64,000 bases of DNA, taken from assembly GCF_002775205.1 (NCBI RefSeq), contig NC_036454.1, forward strand, positions 14,466,882 to 14,530,881, written 5' to 3'. Position 1 is the stretch's first letter. The number at the start of each line of letters is the position of its first letter. Positions 1-18,800 of this stretch are shown here, piece by piece. The DNA is from Xiphophorus maculatus. Lineage: Eukaryota > Chordata > Actinopteri > Cyprinodontiformes > Poeciliidae. The notes below the pieces were generated by a model that saw nothing but the letters and a program-made list of their open reading frames with translations, made no database searches and was not told the DNA's origin. The translations under genes and the position numbers were made by a program.

Positions 1-1
1 T

Positions 2-148
2 GTTATTGGCAACCGTAGAGAAGACGTAAAAAAACGCTTTAAAACATTTACTGCGTGGTACGCTGAAAATGGGTTGTCAGAAGGTCATTTAGAAGAATTA
101 TGTATCAAAACATGGACACAACTCTGTTCAAGTATTTCTTCACAATAA
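2..148 (+). CDS. 3' end of an unidentified ORF (partial)
   Basis: Frame 2 is open from the window edge for 48 codons and stops at TAA (146-148). The peptide is hydrophilic with two tryptophans and ends in CSSISSQ. An AATAAA overlaps the stop (about 144-149), so stop and poly-A signal would nearly coincide. I do not recognise the family. It lies on the strand opposite lzts3, apparently inside an lzts3 intron, because that gene's last coding exon is not visible before position 900. It could be the end of a nested or overlapping gene, a retrocopy, the end of a transposon ORF, or chance. Only the open frame is seen; coding status is inferred. Confidence 0.3.
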   Translation, partial: VIGNRREDVKKRFKTFTAWYAENGLSEGHLEELCIKTWTQLCSSISSQ

Positions 149-860
149 AGCTGTTTTCCTCTCATAATGACTTGGTTTTGATACATTTTTGAATAATTTC
201 TCTAATGTACAGCTAAAGATCTGTGACTTAGTAAGCTATATACTGTACATCTAGTGTATTTGTCAGAATGGAACTGCTACAAAAGAGGTGAGTTTTGATC
301 AACTTTTTCTTTTAAAAATTAGGATTGTCCTGCACTTTTATTCAGAAGGATAAGTTTATGAAGATCCTGAGTCACGTATATAATAACGATTCTACATGCT
401 TGAATGAATGGAAGGAGAAAACAGGGACATTGACTCTTATTTGATATTTTATTCAGAAAAAGAATGCTATAAATAGCTTCTGTATAGTATTTTGTTTCAG
501 GCTAAGACAGAATATAAAAAAATATCTTATAGCTTTTAAATCATGATTTCATGTTCATTTTGAACTTCAATCTTAATTTTAGCCACTAGGTGTTAAATTG
601 ATAAACATTTAAACAACTTTTTCAATTTTAAATGCCATTAAACTGGTTACATGATGGAATCAGGTAGCGATATTCTACCTGAAATTTCTCAACAATCAAT
701 TTATCCAGCAGAGCTTTTATATTATTCAAACTATTTTAGAAGTTTCTTTTTAGGATAAGTAGGATTTCGGTTCACTGCTTTGCTTGATTATCAAACCAAA
801 TGTATGAAGCTGCACAATGTCTCACCTTTAAATCCTACTGTACATGAAGGGCTGCAGTCA

Positions 861-7484
<6,624 letters not shown>

Positions 7485-8460
7485 AGTGAAGGTCAAAGGT
7501 CAGGGATTAGAGGTTAGGAGTCAGGATTGGGGAGGGTCACAGATACATTTGGAAGTAGTGTGGGTCATCACAACCTAATGCAGGTAGTGGGGGCACACAC
7601 ACTAGAGGAACACAGAAAAACGAAAGCAGTTATACAATATAATAATTGCATAATGACTAGTTATACAATATTAGAGGCAAATTAGATTCCTGCTCACAAA
7701 CAGGGGCATCGTGGTCCTCCCACCACCATGAAAAACCAAAAGGGTCACAAAGATTAGTCTGACCGGTAAAAAAAGTTGAAAATTATGAAACCGATTATTT
7801 GCTTATGGGAGGGGCAAATAGAGAGAATTTCCAATAACACACAGGTACCTGTGGTTAAGATGTGTTAAAAGTCTTCAGATCTAAACCTCTTGCTCTCCTG
7901 GAGCATAAAGTGTTGGGAAAAAGTTTTTTTTTTTTTTGCTTTAATTTAACTTCCCACATCCGGGCCACTGCCAAACCTCAAGAAATCAATTAAATGGATC
8001 TGAGAACGGGAAACAGGCTAAACTGGAGGTGAGAATAAATTTTTTATCATTTATTATTTATTGTGATGCATTTCTTGTCATAAGACTTTAAATTTATTGT
8101 TGTCATGATAAATTCCAATGAAGTGATATTTACAACTGGCCTTATTTTTGGGATTGTTATTCTCTTTACTATTTTTTTCCAGTTTGTTCAACGTATATCT
8201 ATACATTTCAAAATATAATTAAATGTGTGCAGGTTAGTGATATAAATCACTTCTTTATGTGACTGGTGCCCAAACGAAGCATATTGGAAATGGGTATGTC
8301 TTTGAAGAGTAGTGTTTGTGTTTGTGGGGCTATGATTGCTGTGCAATGCAGTTGCAGTCATACAGTCACCCTAAAAAATTAAGTAATAAATTGTTCTTAT
8401 CATCACTTTTATTGTTATCACAATAGTATCACAAAATATCAAACAATAAAATACTTCAAT
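7485..8460. other. lzts3 upstream/5' intron, nothing recognised
   Basis: Sequence directly upstream of the lzts3 start codon. It has no TATA box or CpG-rich block, so the transcription start probably lies further away with a separate 5' UTR exon. No coding exon is visible. Confidence 0.4.
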
Positions 8461-8469
8461 CTGTATCTG

Positions 8470-9310
8470 TTTCTTATTCAACACACCCTTTTAAGTGTGT
8501 TCATCCCAGTAATGAAGACCTTCATTACAATCATGATAAAACTTTAAGTTCATATTACCCATCCAGTGGCTACATGTTTTCTAACAGCAATTGATCCTGT
8601 CCCAATGTAAAGAACCGACATCTATCTTTCTGAGAAAATGACAACAAAGTAATTTCAAAGGCTTTGAGACTTCAGCAAACTACAGTAAGACCACTTATCC
8701 ACAACCGGAGAAAACATGGGAGTAGGTCAGACCGGCCTACCAGAATTACTCAAAGAGTGCATCAACAATTCATCCAGGTCACAAAATGACTAAAAATAAC
8801 ATCTAAAGCACTGTAGGCCTCACTTCAGCTAAGGTCAGTGTTCATGATTTAGCAACAAGAAAGAGAGACGAGGCAAAAATGTCATCTATGGGAGAAATCC
8901 AAGGCCAAAACCACTGCTAACCAACAAGAACAAAGAGGCCTGTTTCACATTCATCCACAGATAAAAGTGGAACTTTTTGGGAATGTGTGCACCTTGTAAT
9001 AGCTGGTCTTTAGGATTGAAAATAAAATCATTCTGCTAGTCAAAGTTGCTTCTGCTCTCTGTTAGAAAATCCTGAGGATGTTCTGTCATGACTTTAAGTT
9101 CAAGCACACTTGGTCCAAGGCACACCAACAAGTCCACCTCTGAATGGCTTAAAAGGAAGATAAATTAAGGTTTTGAAGTAGTCTAGTCAAAGTCCATACA
9201 TAAATCTGATTAAAATGCTGCAGCAGGACCTTAAATAGGTTATTGGAAACACTCGTGGCTAAACCTAAAAACGTAGGTTTATGAGACAGTTACTTTTTCA
9301 CAGCACTATA
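8470..9310 (+). mobile_element. Decayed Tc1-like transposon
   Basis: Plus-strand order matches the recalled teleost Tc1 family. The phrases are 'GGGAGAAATCCAAGGCCAAA' near 8890, 'GTGGAACTTTTTGGGAATGT' near 8968, 'TTCAAGCACACTTGG' near 9100, 'AAGTCCACCTCTGAATGGCT' near 9131, 'TAGTCAAAGTCCATACATAA' near 9183, and the terminal 'GTTACTTTTTCACAGCACTATAA' near 9290. The DPKHT-like and SPDLN-like codon blocks are recognisable but broken by many indels. Confidence 0.7.
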
Positions 9311-11177
9311 ATTTAACAATAAACAATAGAAACAATAATTTTATTTGAATACACTTATTTATGGGGGTGAAAGATTCAATGTTAATAAATAATAATAAGC
9401 TTGGGAATGGATAGCATCACAAACTAATTAAAATACCAGTAAACTAGTGGCATATACCAGAACACTTTCAAAATAGATGAAGGCCATTTAAAATTTGTAA
9501 AATTTGTTTTCTATGTTATTTTTTTCTCTCACGCATATTTTTAACTTGACAGTTTTCCAACTATAGCATTAGGTTTGAACACCACTGATCTGGAGCAATT
9601 GGGCAAAGTTCCCTGCATAATCCAGCAATATAATCTATAAAGACTAAGTTCTGTCACATCAGCACTTTTCCCATTTTTACTATCATTTTTTAACATGGGA
9701 TTTCCCCCCCCTGAATAAATGTACTTCAATTACAGATTTGATTATTCTACATTTTTCATTTTAAGTTAAAGGATTACTTTATTTTAATGCTTTTTACACA
9801 TGTTTACCAGGATGTCAAGGAATACAAATTTGAAAAAGTCCCTTGTGCCCATGTGAATAAAAACACAACTCAAATTTTCACTGAACTGAAAAGCAAATAT
9901 TGTTGTTTTTTCACTAAAAGAACAACGGAAAGAAATGTACTTAACACAAGCTCTGTAATGAACACAGTGAATTTTGTCAACTCAATTTTCCCTCATATGC
10001 TATGTATTACAGAAGCTTAATATCTGTTGTTGTCATTCAGAAATCTCATAACTAACCCATTATTGCAACTGTAGTTTTAAAAACAACACTAGTATGGCGA
10101 TGGTTTCCTCCATTGTCACCAACTTTGTGTGCAAATTCAGGTTTAGAGTCGATCACTTGTTGGAGTAGGACTGCTTTAGGACCAAACAGCAATAAAACTC
10201 AACACCTCGATCTAAGCTTGTTTTTGTTGAGGTTATTGTTAGATAAGCCTGGGAACAATATATTTGAAACAGTGTTGGGATAAACTGTTTGTTTTAAAGT
10301 GGCTGAACAAATCTACTGCGTTAGTTTTACAGCAACTCTTCCATGCTGATTGTTTCGACTGTTATTGGGATGATCTTATATCCATATTATAAGCAAGACA
10401 GAATGGAAATCTGCTGTTGCCAAAAAATGTTTTTCGTAGCCTTTTGTAGAATATTGGTGAATTTAATATTTGATTGGAACATAGTTCTTAAAACTCAGTT
10501 CATCCTGATGGCAAAAAACCCTTTTTCTCAGCTACATTTCAGGTGAGAAGAAATGCATTGTGGGCACGAGATTCATAATAAGTTTGGCAGTTTTGAATGA
10601 TTTGCAGAGTGGAATAATTGTAGAACAGTCAGGGGTTCAAACACATTTTATAATTTTAAAATAATTATATACGTCTTTACTTTTATCATATCATATTCAC
10701 AAACAATTCTAAATTTAACCAAATAATTTTTAAAGAAAGTTGTCTCCTAGTATTTGCTTGTTTTGATTTAATGATTTATGGTCTTATATAGAAGTATTTA
10801 TTCTATCTGGCTTTATATTTTTAACAAAATAAGAGGAAAGAATGCAACAGTAAAGAAATCTTCAGATGAATCATTACTGTGTTGGATAAAATTCACTCAG
10901 TGCATCTTTGTGTGCTTTTTCTGACAAATTAACAGTAATTAAATGTAAAGATTGGTCAACTATATGTTGGTCAAACGTGTCTCCTGTTCTGCTCTGAAAG
11001 GCGTTTTTCTATTCCAGAAGCTCTTTTCTCTGTGAACCATGGTGGTGACCGTACTGCTTCCACATCAATGTCTGTTTTGGTAGCTGGATTTTATCTCTAA
11101 TTTTGTTAAAATGCCTGGTTTCTTATAACATTAAAGGAATGATGCCAAAAAAAAGTTGGGGATGGGAGAATAAACAT
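9311..11177. other. Intergenic, no gene seen
   Basis: AT-rich DNA with scattered short open frames that lack coding character. A short fragment near 11,035-11,070 (ACCATGGTGGTGACCGTACT) resembles the HGGGS codon block of a Tc1 transposase. Nothing else was recognised. Confidence 0.45.
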
Positions 11178-12400
11178 ACGTATGCACACCCTTAACCCAA
11201 AACTGTGTGAAAACACTTTTTTTCAGGTTATTACTTTCAATCTACTTGTGTTCACACTGGATTTTAATTATGATGGATCTGGCTAACCTAAAATAAAATT
11301 CAGCTTTGCATCTTTTAGACATAGTTTTTGAAGAAGTTTTAAATGAGCAAATCAATCTCATTTTATAAAAGTATCATTCAGAAAAAGCATAGAAAACAAT
11401 AATCCATACCATCATATACATTTCAAACCAGATATTTACAAACACTGTATCAAAAGACATGTTACCATCTTTTGCTCACTGTCTGATATTAAATCAGAAA
11501 CATTTGCTATTTTAGGTCAGTAAAGATTCCCAAAAATATTTATATCAGCTAAATGACAGAATAATGAGAGATTTATGTTTAGCTACACAAAGATTAATAT
11601 ATCTTCAAACATTTTTTAAAAATTCAAAAGCGTCTAAAAGGCTAATTTGCAACATTTGCTTTAAGCAAAAATACACCCGAACTTGTATCTCATGCATTGG
11701 ACAAATACAAAATGGCTATAATAGAAAAACTGGAAATTTCTACAAAACAGAAAGAAGACAACAACGAGAATCACACTGAAAGAACAATAATTTTTGGAGG
11801 GTGTTGGTTATGGTAGGTTTGCAAGACAGAAGCCTTTTTTTCAAATAAAATATTAATTCCTCTTTAAAATCTCAAAAACATCTTGCATGAAAATGTGTTT
11901 TAGTGAGATGAAAGCAAGCCTAAACATTTGAGCAACGATTTCAAAAGCTACGTTTGGCACAAAAACAGCTCTGAACTTCAAACAAACACCGTAACCATAG
12001 TAAAACATGGTGGTGGCATCATAATGCTTCTTCAGATTTAACTGTGATTTCTGGAGGAATTTATCAAAGTATCCCTTGATATGCTAAGTAGGCACCTGCT
12101 AGAAATCTAAAAATTGAACTTGGACTTTATTTTTTATAGTTGCAGAGAGCCAAAGCATACATTTAAATCAGCAAAAGAATGGCTTCACCAGAAGAAATTT
12201 AAAGCTTGGGAATGGCCTAGAGTAAGTAAATCCAACACCAAACCTGTGTGGGCAACTAAAGAAGATATGTCCTTACACTCTGATAGATTGTGAGACCTTT
12301 CACAAACAGAGTGGGCAAATACTCCCAAATTAAGATATGGCATACTAATAGACTCCACAAAGAATTAGTTTAAGGCTGTGCACATTTATGGTCAGCTGTA
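11178..12400 (+). mobile_element. Decayed Tc1-like transposon with matching ends
   Basis: The left end GTATGCACACCCTTA pairs with the right end TAAGGCTGTGCACATTTATG in inverted orientation. The interior keeps AAACATGGTGGTGGCATCAT (12,005, KHGGG block), AGAATGGCTTCACCAGAAGA (12,177) and GAGTGGGCAAATACTCCCAA (12,310), all in plus-strand transposase order. The reading frame is destroyed. Confidence 0.7.
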
Positions 12401-12717
12401 TTTTTGTTGTTGTTGTTGTTGTTTGTTTGTTTTTGTTACTTTTTATATTTATCCCCCAAAATATGCTTGTTTTTTTCAGATTATTATATATGTGACATAG
12501 GCAGAAAAATATTTTTAAATGATTTAGCTTTCAAATTTTCTTCAGCACAGCACCAGATTAACAGGGATATGTATGCTTTCAACATTTATTCCCATACTGA
12601 TGCATTTAATTTGGCCATAAAAAGGTAAACAAAATGGACTAAATGTGAAAAATGCCATATTTATGTTGAAATTAATGGAATTGAAACCCCATCAGATAAA
12701 CTAATTAGCTAAGTATT

Positions 12718-12834
<117 letters not shown>

Positions 12835-12929
12835 GCAGTCATGCCATGCACCTCCCCTTCTCAGCCCATTTACTAGAGGTTTACTTCCACTCGGATGAAT
12901 AGTAGTAGTAGTAAAATACCCTGGCTATG

Positions 12930-13520
12930 TATGTGCTGCTCTGCCTCCATCCCCTCCCCTCACGACTCCCTCGCTCTGCCTTTTCTCTGCATCCCTGGGC
13001 GGCAAGGGCGGCTTTAGCAGCATCCGCATCAAGCCCTGAATCCACTGCGCTCCCTGACAATTACCGACTAGGCCTCTGACTGGGAAAAAAAATAAACCCA
13101 CAAAAACCTCACGACCCTCGCTGAAGACAGGGAAACAATAACACAAGCAATCTACATCAAAATGCACAGCGTCTCTGACATTGACGACTTATCATGCAGC
13201 AGCTTTGATTTACCGATTGTAGCATCCCGGCGGTCCGTCATCAAAAGGCTACTCACTGTTTCTGCAGCTGGCTGGTCGGTAAGATGGCAGCCTGGAATCA
13301 GCAGTATTGTCACAAGACGGCGTCGGTGCTGCTCGGCTGGGCTCTGAGTGGTTCTGCGTTGCTACCGCGGCTCGGTTGTCTTCGACCGCTGTCAGCGTCG
13401 GATGCTGATGATGGAGTCGGTCGGTGGTTACGCGCATCAGCTGAGAGGCACACACCCACCTCTGGCACCGCCCCCTTCAGCGGCACGATGCAAACGCCCC
13501 CTTTTGGCGTACATCCAGTG
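12930..13520 (-). promoter_or_regulatory. CpG-richer block, candidate promoter/5' UTR exon of lzts3
   Basis: This is the only GC- and CpG-rich patch between lzts3 and smyd1 (examples: CCCGGCGGTCCGTCATC, GACGGCGTCGGTGCTGCTCGG, ACCGCGGCTCGG). On the minus strand a good splice donor (AACA|GTGAGTAG) falls near 13,250, about 5.8 kb upstream of the lzts3 start codon, which has no local promoter. That fits a non-coding first exon. A plus-strand donor-like CG|GTAAGATGG is also present near 13,278, so a transcript on the other strand is possible. No protein is recognisable. Inference only. Confidence 0.35.
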
Positions 13521-13526
13521 GTCACC

Positions 13527-13598
13527 TGGATGGATGGATGGATGGATGGATGGATGGATGGATGGACGGACGGACGGATGGATGGATGGACGGACGTG
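13527..13598 (+). repeat. (GGAT)n/(GGAC)n tetranucleotide repeat
   Basis: About 18 units of GGAT, some changed to GGAC, forming two sub-blocks. ORFs reading it as a W-M-D-G repeat are artefacts. Confidence 0.95.
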
Positions 13599-13599
13599 A

Positions 13600-14880
13600 C
13601 ATTCCTGAAAAGATTTCCTGAGACACTGACCTAGCTACCTACCATACCAATCTCGTTTATTAAAAATAAAACACTTTAAAAACGACAACAATGCTGACCA
13701 AAGTGCAAAACATTGAATTAAAGAAAAACAAACTAAAGAAAAAAAAAACAAAACACAAGATAAAGTAGTGATTAAAATAATAATGGAATCCACTAAATAA
13801 TTCAATTCAATTCAAAATTTTTTTTTTATCTATTGTATTTTAAGACAAAAGCATATTCACATATTTAAAATAACTATTTCACAGCTACATAAATAGCAAA
13901 AACTCTAATGAACTGGATGTATAAATGTGACAGAAGTAGAGCTTTAACTGATTAGTAATATCCAGACTTATGTGACTGCACCACTCACAAAAATACCAAA
14001 TTATTGTTTATAAATGAAAAAGCTCTAAGTGCTCAGCTTTGCTTTTCTAACATTGTCTAACAACTTCATAGCGGATTCACAATTGAGAGTTTCTGCTACT
14101 TGTGGCTCAGTGTTTCATGTGAAAAAACATCTACAGAAGCATTTTTATCATGTTAAACTTTGGGCAGATGTCCAGGAGGTGGCAGTGTCGTCCCAGCTGG
14201 AAAATTGGCACCAGTGCGCTGGAGAGAAGCGTTGAACCAATCTGTTTCTAGGGGATGTCCTTGTTATCTCTGACCGCCATGAGGCGCTATAATTACTTCC
14301 ATTCAATTTGACCCCAAGACTTAATCAGTTCATGCATGGACACAGAAATGATTTTCAGTCACCTCTCACCTCTTTATGAGATAAACAATCTCAATTCTTG
14401 GAAAAAAAAATACGTGAAAAAACATTTCTATGTAAAAGGTTTTCTACTTACGTATTTTAGATTTGAGAAAGTTTTAGGGATTTTTTTCTTAACTTCTTGT
14501 CAGTGTATAGTAAACTGGTTCAGTACTTGACCTGTCATCCTGATGCTATCAGTCTATCCTAACAAATGGATGAAATGTAGACTTTGTTTACTGGTTACTT
14601 GAACTTCTGCTGATGATGGTGATAAAATATCGAAACCAGTCATTCATATAGCTATAATCTTTCGTCTGGAAATGACTTTGGGGTTTGGGAAAACTATTAT
14701 GTCTTTACCCAACACACACATTTCCCAGAATAAAAATAAGAATATTTCTGAAAGAAATGCAGTGTAAAGGTAACTGAGAAAGAACAAAACTTGTTTCTGA
14801 ATAAATTTTTTTAATACACCTGTAAAACCTTTGCCTTTCATTCACTAGATCACTCTATTGTCCATCATTATTTTATTTAT
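13600..14880. other. Intergenic, no gene seen
   Basis: AT-rich spacer. A possible CTCF site at 14,172-14,187 is listed separately. No coding exon, RNA or clear transposon was recognised. Confidence 0.4.
14172..14187 (+). promoter_or_regulatory. Candidate CTCF binding site
   Basis: CCAGGAGGTGGCAGTG matches the CTCF core CCASYAGRKGGCRS with one mismatch (G at the Y position). The motif is on the plus strand, facing smyd1. Binding is inferred from motif alone. Confidence 0.4.
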
Positions 14881-14899
14881 ACCTACTTTTGTATTTATT

Positions 14900-15095
14900 G
14901 CAATGTTGTATATGCGTTTTATTTATTTATTTTGTCCAAGATTTGTATTTATCTTATTTGTCAACAGCGTCGTCAGGGGCGGGGGTCACAAATGACCTTT
15001 GCCTAGAAACACACACGCAAAACATCTACTTTGCATTAAACATAAAAGCAATATTCCCTGGATGTGTCCCTGGTTAAATAAACAAATAAACTAAA
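14900..15095 (+). repeat. Probable retroelement 3' tail
   Basis: Contains GTCAACAGCGTCGTCAGGGG and ends CCCTGGTTAAATAAACAAATAAA. That ending is typical of teleost non-LTR element or SINE tails, with short A-rich tandem units. No reverse transcriptase frame remains. Identification is from recalled pattern. Confidence 0.4.
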
Positions 15096-15179
15096 AATAT
15101 ATTTTTGCACAATTTGACTTCCTTTCTGTTGACCTTTAAAAATACTTTACTACTGTTTTGTAAAAATCTAGTTGTGCTG

Positions 15180-15809
15180 GAGGCTCTTCTGTTTTCCACA
15201 ACAATCAAATGTAAAAGTGAATTTTCCTCTCAGGTATCATGTGTTTTGTTGCAATCAGAAAGAGGGAGCATGTTGGAGAAAACACCAGAACAGAGTGGAG
15301 GCCACGAGACGGAGCCGCTCCGTTTCCATTAGACGTCTGGCAGCTGTTCAGCGACACCTCCAAGGCCTGATGGACAGGTCCAACTGAGAGACAAAAATAA
15401 CCCTCAGGGAGAGGACAGCTACCAGGTCCTGAGAAGGGGCTGTGGAAAAATGTCCCAGATGATGGGACACACCATTTAAAATGTGAATGCAAATTAATCA
15501 ATCCTGTAAGTATGATGGTTAGTGTTAATAGTTATCGTTTCACACAGTAATGACTGTTTTATTAAAATGTCTTCGAATTGGAAGAATTGATTTTGGGGCA
15601 TCTAATGAGACAACCCCCTCTCTGAGCCTCTTGGTACAGTTCAAGTGGGGTAAGGCTATTTTAGTCCCTGAAGGGAGGAATGTCCAGTTGTCACAGAAGA
15701 TACAACGTGTTGCTTTGTGAGTTCTCTAACCATCTTTCTGGTGTGATAGCCTTCGCTCAACTCAAGCCACCATTCATTCACCAAAATCTGGGAAAGAGGA
15801 GCACGAAGA
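15180..15809 (+). promoter_or_regulatory. smyd1 5' flank / 5' UTR region
   Basis: The kilobase upstream of smyd1 becomes GC-richer here. It contains a CAGCTG E-box (about 15,342-15,347) and an A/T-rich CAAAAATAACC (about 15,391) resembling a MEF2 site, the kinds of elements expected for a muscle-specific promoter. No TATA box was identified confidently. The transcription start cannot be placed from sequence. Confidence 0.35.
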
Positions 15810-18800
15810 ATGGAGAACGTGGCCATATTCGACTCTCCTGGGAAAGGAAGGGGCTTGAAGGCCTCCAAGGAGTTTTGGGCTGGAGATGTCATTTTCTCTG
15901 AGGCCAGTCTCGCCGCTGTTGTGTTTGACAGGTATGATATGGAGTAAAATCAGAGGTAATGTGTTTTAATGCAACTGTGAGGATATTCAAGCAGTGAAGC
16001 TGCATGATTACCTCAATTTTCCCAACATAAAACACATTTAAAATTTTGAAAGCCCTACATGTTTATTTGTGATTCTAATACTGCCGTTTAAGAGCTGCAT
16101 TTTTACAAAATACTGCTATTATCAGTCATAACTTTAATAAATATGATTTGAACAATATACAAGTGAACAATTAGTGTTTCATAATGTGTTTGATCTTCTC
16201 AATATCAATGTCGTTCCCTTCCTAGAAGGAATATAAACCTTTAACAACAGATAAACATGAAGGAGAAAATAATCTCAACTCAAAGTCCCCTTATTAGTAT
16301 TGCATGGAAGCAATTATGTTATCTGGTTATCTGAGTGTTTTGCAATATGGCCTGAAATATAGAAAAAGTAAACTAATTACACTTTGCTAATTTACTTAAA
16401 AGTTGACTTAAGTGAGTGAATTCAGCAAAAATATCAAACGTGGACACCAGTAATTACAATTTTTTGTGACATTTTTATTATTATTTTTGTCTCTGCAGCC
16501 ATGCAGAGCGCATTTGCCACAGTTGTTTCCGCAGACAAGAAAAGCTCCAGAGGTGTGGTCAATGCAAATTTGCTCATTACTGCGACCGAACCTGCCAACG
16601 TGCTGGCTGGGCTGAACACAAACAAGAGTGCGGTGCCATCAAGGCGTACGGAAAAGTACCAAATGAGAACATCCGGTGAGTGGAAACCAGAGAAGAACTA
16701 CGCTGACTTTTTCTGTTTGGGAATACATCCAACAAAACTTTTGAAATACATTTTAAAAATTTGTAGTACAGGTACAACATCACTCTACAGTTACAGAAAT
16801 CTTAAGCGCTTTAAAATTAGATCATTATCATTCTATGACCAAAATGTAATATGAGAGAGCATAGTCCAAGTTCAAAGAAAGCATTGGTGTACTCATCAGG
16901 GATGTCATCTCAAAAACTGCAACACATAGCTTCTGTTTGAAAGTATGAGGTAGCTGCCCTTTAGCTGTAGCTTTGTGCACAAAACTTAATGACCCACAGC
17001 TTAACAATGATTATGAACCAGTGATTTGTTCGGTACAATTAGTTTAACATAAAACATAAGCATACTCAACATCTATGAAATTAAGCAGTCTGGATATTAA
17101 AAATGTGACCATAGTCAAAAACATTTTTAAAAATGTAGCTTTAACAAGTTTTTGCCTATAGCTGATCAATTCAGACAAGCTAAACTTCTCTGATAGTTTG
17201 AGTTCTGAAGGAAAGGCCATCATGGTGATAAATAACACTCTCCCTAATGTCTACCCTAAGGCAGAAATATCAATGTTAACTGAGATTTGTGGGTCATTTC
17301 TGAAAAATGTCATTGTGAGAGAGGCTTAAGCTCATCAGTACCACTTACACAAAGAACCATCTGCAATCTAACAGTGTTTTTACTAAATATCCAAGATAAA
17401 AACATGGCCTAAAATTGAACCTTGGTGGACTCGTTTCAAAATCTTGAGAAAACTGGACTTGGTTCCATGTACAAAACACTTTCTTCTCCATGCATGAGGT
17501 GGGTTTCCACCCAGCCTAAAGCCCATCACTCAGACCGATGTCTGTGCACATCATCACCAGACTCAAATACCATGCACAGATTAACAAACAGAGCAGCACA
17601 AGCCTGTTTTCTGTCCACGGCATTGCTAATGCCATTTGTACTAAAATAACTGATGTCACAGTACTGTGGCCCACTCAGAAACCTGGCTAATTTCCTTTTT
17701 AGGTGGTGTTGTTTCATTTGAATGTTCATGTCAGACTCTAGAATCTTGATTCATATGTCTTTGTCATTTTAGAAGAAGATAAAATATGTGCTCACACAAC
17801 CACAGTGCTTCTTAAAGGCCCACAGCTGATTTCACTGTCAAATTTCCAACTGTTCTCCACTTTTCCTTCGTGTGCACAGACTGGTGAGCCGCATCATGTG
17901 GCGCATCGATAAGGAAGGAAGCTTGGTGTCTGACTTGCAGCTGACCACCCTGGACGAGCTGGAGGACCACCTAAACAACATGCAGGAGGACGATTTAAAG
18001 GAGCTCAAAGTGGACATACACAACTTCCTGGACTACTGGCCCCGAACCAGCAAGCAGCACACAATCGACGACATCTCACACATATTTGGAGTGGTGCGTT
18101 CCAAAGTATGACATGTTGGTGGTGTAAAACTCCAGAGCAGAAGCTGCTTTTTTCCAGTGATCAAACAAACACTGGTATGAGCCAGCTCTCTCCAAGATAA
18201 AGCCATGTGCAGGAGCTCAGAGAGCAAAATTAATGAGTTTGGTCAACAAGTTATGGCACCTAATATTTGTTTTATAGCAGACACTCAGGATTAAACACTC
18301 ATCTGTTATGCAGAAAGAACAACATGTACAGTGTACCAATGGCTCAAAAACAAAGACGTTGGTAGTGATAAGGAAGCTGAAACAATTTGGCTTTAATTTC
18401 TGGTTTCAGTGGAAGAGTCCAGGGTTCTCATCTCCTTTAATAAGTCAAGCAATATTATTCACTCCACCTTCACTGCAGTAGTTTGTATTAAGGCAACACA
18501 TCTTTTATATGAAAAGAGAAAATGGTCCGTATTTTTCACAACCTCTTGACCTGTTTATCCTCTTAAATAGGGGTCAACAAAGGTATTAAATTTAGAAAAC
18601 TAAGCTGAGGTTATGTTGTCTTTCAGATCTGGCAGCAATGCAAAACACATTGAATTGTGTGAAACTTCTAAGCCAAATATGTTTATTGTCAACTTTGTCT
18701 GTATTCTTGATTTAAATTGAAATATTTCCTGTCTAATGTTTCAGATCAACTGTAACGGCTTCACTGTGAGCGACCAGAGGGGTCTTCAGGCGGTAGGAGT

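Noticed and set aside
13162-13634. Overlapping 60-116 codon frames on both strands in the CpG-rich block
   Set aside because: No recognisable domain, and they run into the GGAT repeat. More likely a promoter or 5' UTR region than coding.
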